From Rhodobacter sp. (GTDB lineage Bacteria; Pseudomonadota; Alphaproteobacteria; Rhodobacterales; Rhodobacteraceae), in the NCBI GenBank assembly GCA_027482795.1, contig JAIXVS010000207.1, positions 1-5,741 of the forward strand: a stretch of 5,741 bases of DNA. Direction: 5' to 3'. The notes beneath the pieces were generated by a model. It worked only from the letters and a program-made list of their open reading frames with translations. It was not told where the DNA came from and did not search any database. Positions 4,848 to 5,741 of the stretch are shown here, piece after piece. Position 1 is the first letter of the stretch; every line of letters starts with the position of its first letter. The position numbers and the translations under genes are program-made.

Positions 4848-4880
4848 TCTGCGCCCTTCCCTGATGAGAAAGGGCGCAGA
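4848..4880. terminator. Bidirectional hairpin between convergent ABC-F and scoB genes
   Basis: TCTGCGCCCTT (4848-4858) and AAGGGCGCAGA (4870-4880) form a perfect 11-bp stem with an 11-nt loop, starting 6 nt past the ABC-F stop and ending 29 nt from the scoB stop. Neither strand has a real T-run after it. It probably serves as a shared transcription end or 3' stabiliser for both converging units, but is not a canonical intrinsic terminator. Confidence 0.6.
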
Positions 4881-4909
4881 CCAGCACTGCGCGCGCCATA
4901 TGGTCGCGT

Positions 4910-5536
4910 TTAACCTACGATTGTCGCTTCCGTCGCGGCGCGCAAGTCTGCCTCGCTGACGCCATCTGCGCATTCCGCAATCTTTAGCCCGCCCTTCACC
5001 ACATCCAGAACGCCCAGATTGGTGATGATGCGGTTGACCACGCCGCGCCCTGTTAGCGGCAGAGTGCAGGATTTCAGCACTTTGGATTCGCCCGTTTTGG
5101 ATGTGTGATCCATCACCACCACCACACGGCCTACGCCTGCGACCAAATCCATCGCGCCGCCCATGCCTTTGACCAGCTTGCCCGGAATCATCCAATTCGC
5201 CAAATCGCCGTTTTCGGCCACTTCCATCGCGCCCAAAATCGCCATGGCAATTTTGCCGCCACGGATCATGGCGAAAGATTGCGCAGAATCGAAATAGGCC
5301 GTCTGCGGCAATTCGGTGATGGTCTGCTTGCCTGCGTTGATCAGGTCTGCGTCTTCCTCGCCCTCATACGGGAAAGGCCCCATGCCCAGCATCCCATTTT
5401 CCGATTGCAGAGTCACTTCTATTCCCGCAGGAATATAGTTGGACACCAGCGTTGGAATGCCGATGCCAAGGTTCACATACCAACCATCTTGCAATTCTTG
5501 CGCCGCGCGGGCGGCCATTTGGTTGCGGTCCCACAT
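4910..5536 (-). CDS. scoB: 3-oxoacid CoA-transferase, subunit B
   Basis: The beta subunit of a class I CoA-transferase moves CoA from an acyl-CoA donor such as succinyl-CoA to a 3-oxoacid such as acetoacetate, feeding ketone bodies into acetyl-CoA. The 208-residue length is normal. Visible features are NLGIGIPTLV at 22-31, the active-site SENG at 45-48 whose Glu46 forms the glutamyl-CoA thioester intermediate, then GMLGMGPFPYEGEEDADLINAG with the family glycine-rich turns, a MIRGGKIAMAILGAMEV segment from 90, and GMGGAMDLVAG at 124-134. The C-terminal part carries KCTLPLTG-like and VVNRIITNLGV motifs. The gene starts 3 nt after the scoA stop, with AAGGAGG 8 nt upstream of its ATG, so the subunits are co-translated. 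The paralogues PcaJ (3-oxoadipate) and AtoA are the alternatives; the strong match to ScoB-type sequences and the absence of pca genes in view favour scoB, but substrate is inferred. Confidence 0.93.
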   Translation of the reverse strand: MWDRNQMAARAAQELQDGWYVNLGIGIPTLVSNYIPAGIEVTLQSENGMLGMGPFPYEGEEDADLINAGKQTITELPQTAYFDSAQSFAMIRGGKIAMAILGAMEVAENGDLANWMIPGKLVKGMGGAMDLVAGVGRVVVVMDHTSKTGESKVLKSCTLPLTGRGVVNRIITNLGVLDVVKGGLKIAECADGVSEADLRAATEATIVG

Positions 5537-5539
5537 AGC

Positions 5540-5741
5540 TTACGCCTCCTTCTTACGAACAGTGCGCTGTTCAATGCGTTTTTCGTGCTGGCCCTGAATG
5601 ATGCGGTGCACATAGATGCCTGGCAGGTGGATTGTGTCGGGGTCAAGGCTGCCCAAGGGCACAATTTCCTCGACCTCGGCGATGCACACTTTTCCAGCGG
5701 TCGCCGCAGGTGGGTTAAAGTTGCGGGCGGTTTTGCGGAAC
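5540..5741 (-). CDS. scoA: 3-oxoacid CoA-transferase, subunit A (C-terminal part only)
   Basis: The last 66 codons of a minus-strand gene enter from the right edge and end at TAA 5540-5542. The visible protein starts FRKTARNFNP, continues through ATAGKVCIAEVEEIVPLGSL and a HLPGIYVHRIIQG segment, and ends in a basic tail (EKRIEQRT, then VRKKEA). These match the C-terminal end of the alpha subunit of succinyl-CoA:3-oxoacid CoA-transferase, where the RKTxxNFNP stretch is a family hallmark. It precedes scoB by 3 nt, and its last codons encode the scoB Shine-Dalgarno. The start and the N-terminal CoA-binding glycine motif lie outside the window. The atoD and pcaI paralogues are possible alternatives. 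Confidence 0.92.
   Translation of the reverse strand, partial: FRKTARNFNPPAATAGKVCIAEVEEIVPLGSLDPDTIHLPGIYVHRIIQGQHEKRIEQRTVRKKEA
5545..5551 (-). promoter_or_regulatory. scoB Shine-Dalgarno within the end of scoA
   Basis: The minus strand reads AAGGAGG, a near-perfect anti-SD match 8 nt before the scoB ATG, while also encoding Lys-Glu codons at the scoA C-terminus. This links translation of the two subunits, which are needed in equal amounts. Confidence 0.75.

Noticed and set aside
4896..4903. Palindrome CCATATGG between ABC-F and scoB
   Set aside because: It is only 8 bp, has no partner site and is not placed near a promoter; chance is sufficient.
4629..5195. A 188-codon minus-strand open frame spanning the ABC-F 3' end and scoB
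   Set aside because: It crosses two well-supported genes and the intergenic hairpin, and has no family motif.

Overview
The window looks like a chromosomal segment from an alphaproteobacterium, most likely Rhodobacteraceae (Roseobacter-type). The grounds are high GC with many GCGC/CGCC codons, compact operons, and protein sequences (AroQ, MetF, MetR, ScoA/ScoB) that read like that group's versions. No rRNA, tRNA, insertion sequence, phage gene or CRISPR array is visible. Six genes are present; the two at the window edges are cut off. The family calls for aroQ, metF, metR, ABC-F and scoAB are secure from motifs. The regulatory calls are reading-level inferences.

Layout. Positions 1-1111 (minus strand) hold aroQ (type II 3-dehydroquinase, shikimate pathway), followed after 36 nt by a partial AMP-binding (adenylate-forming) enzyme that runs off the left edge. 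The enzyme is unusual in having almost nothing before its ATP-binding loop. Positions 1103-1260 hold the end of the metF transcription unit, with a strong intrinsic terminator, and a weak candidate promoter for aroQ. Positions 1261-2142 (minus) are metF, and 2231-3136 (plus) is a divergent MetR-type LysR regulator. The AT-rich 88-bp gap between them carries a near-consensus MetR box inside a longer imperfect palindrome. This forms a self-contained methionine/one-carbon control unit: MetR probably activates metF and represses itself.

Positions 3137-3318 are a leader region upstream of an ABC-F ATPase gene (3319-4842, plus). It contains a 25-codon small ORF, a perfect hairpin inside that ORF, a second small hairpin, and a short terminator-like hairpin with six T's just before the ABC-F ribosome-binding site. 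Alternative pairings between these segments can be drawn, so this is a candidate for translation-controlled attenuation of an ABC-F gene. It is the most interesting part of the window. Positions 4843-4909 hold an 11-bp inverted repeat between convergent genes. Positions 4910-5741 (minus) are scoB and the 3' end of scoA, the two subunits of a 3-oxoacid (succinyl-CoA:acetoacetate-type) CoA-transferase, translationally coupled by a Shine-Dalgarno inside the end of scoA.

Three start codons are best moved inward from the longest possible ORF because strong Shine-Dalgarno sequences point to internal ATGs: aroQ (1102), metR (2231) and the ABC-F gene (3319).
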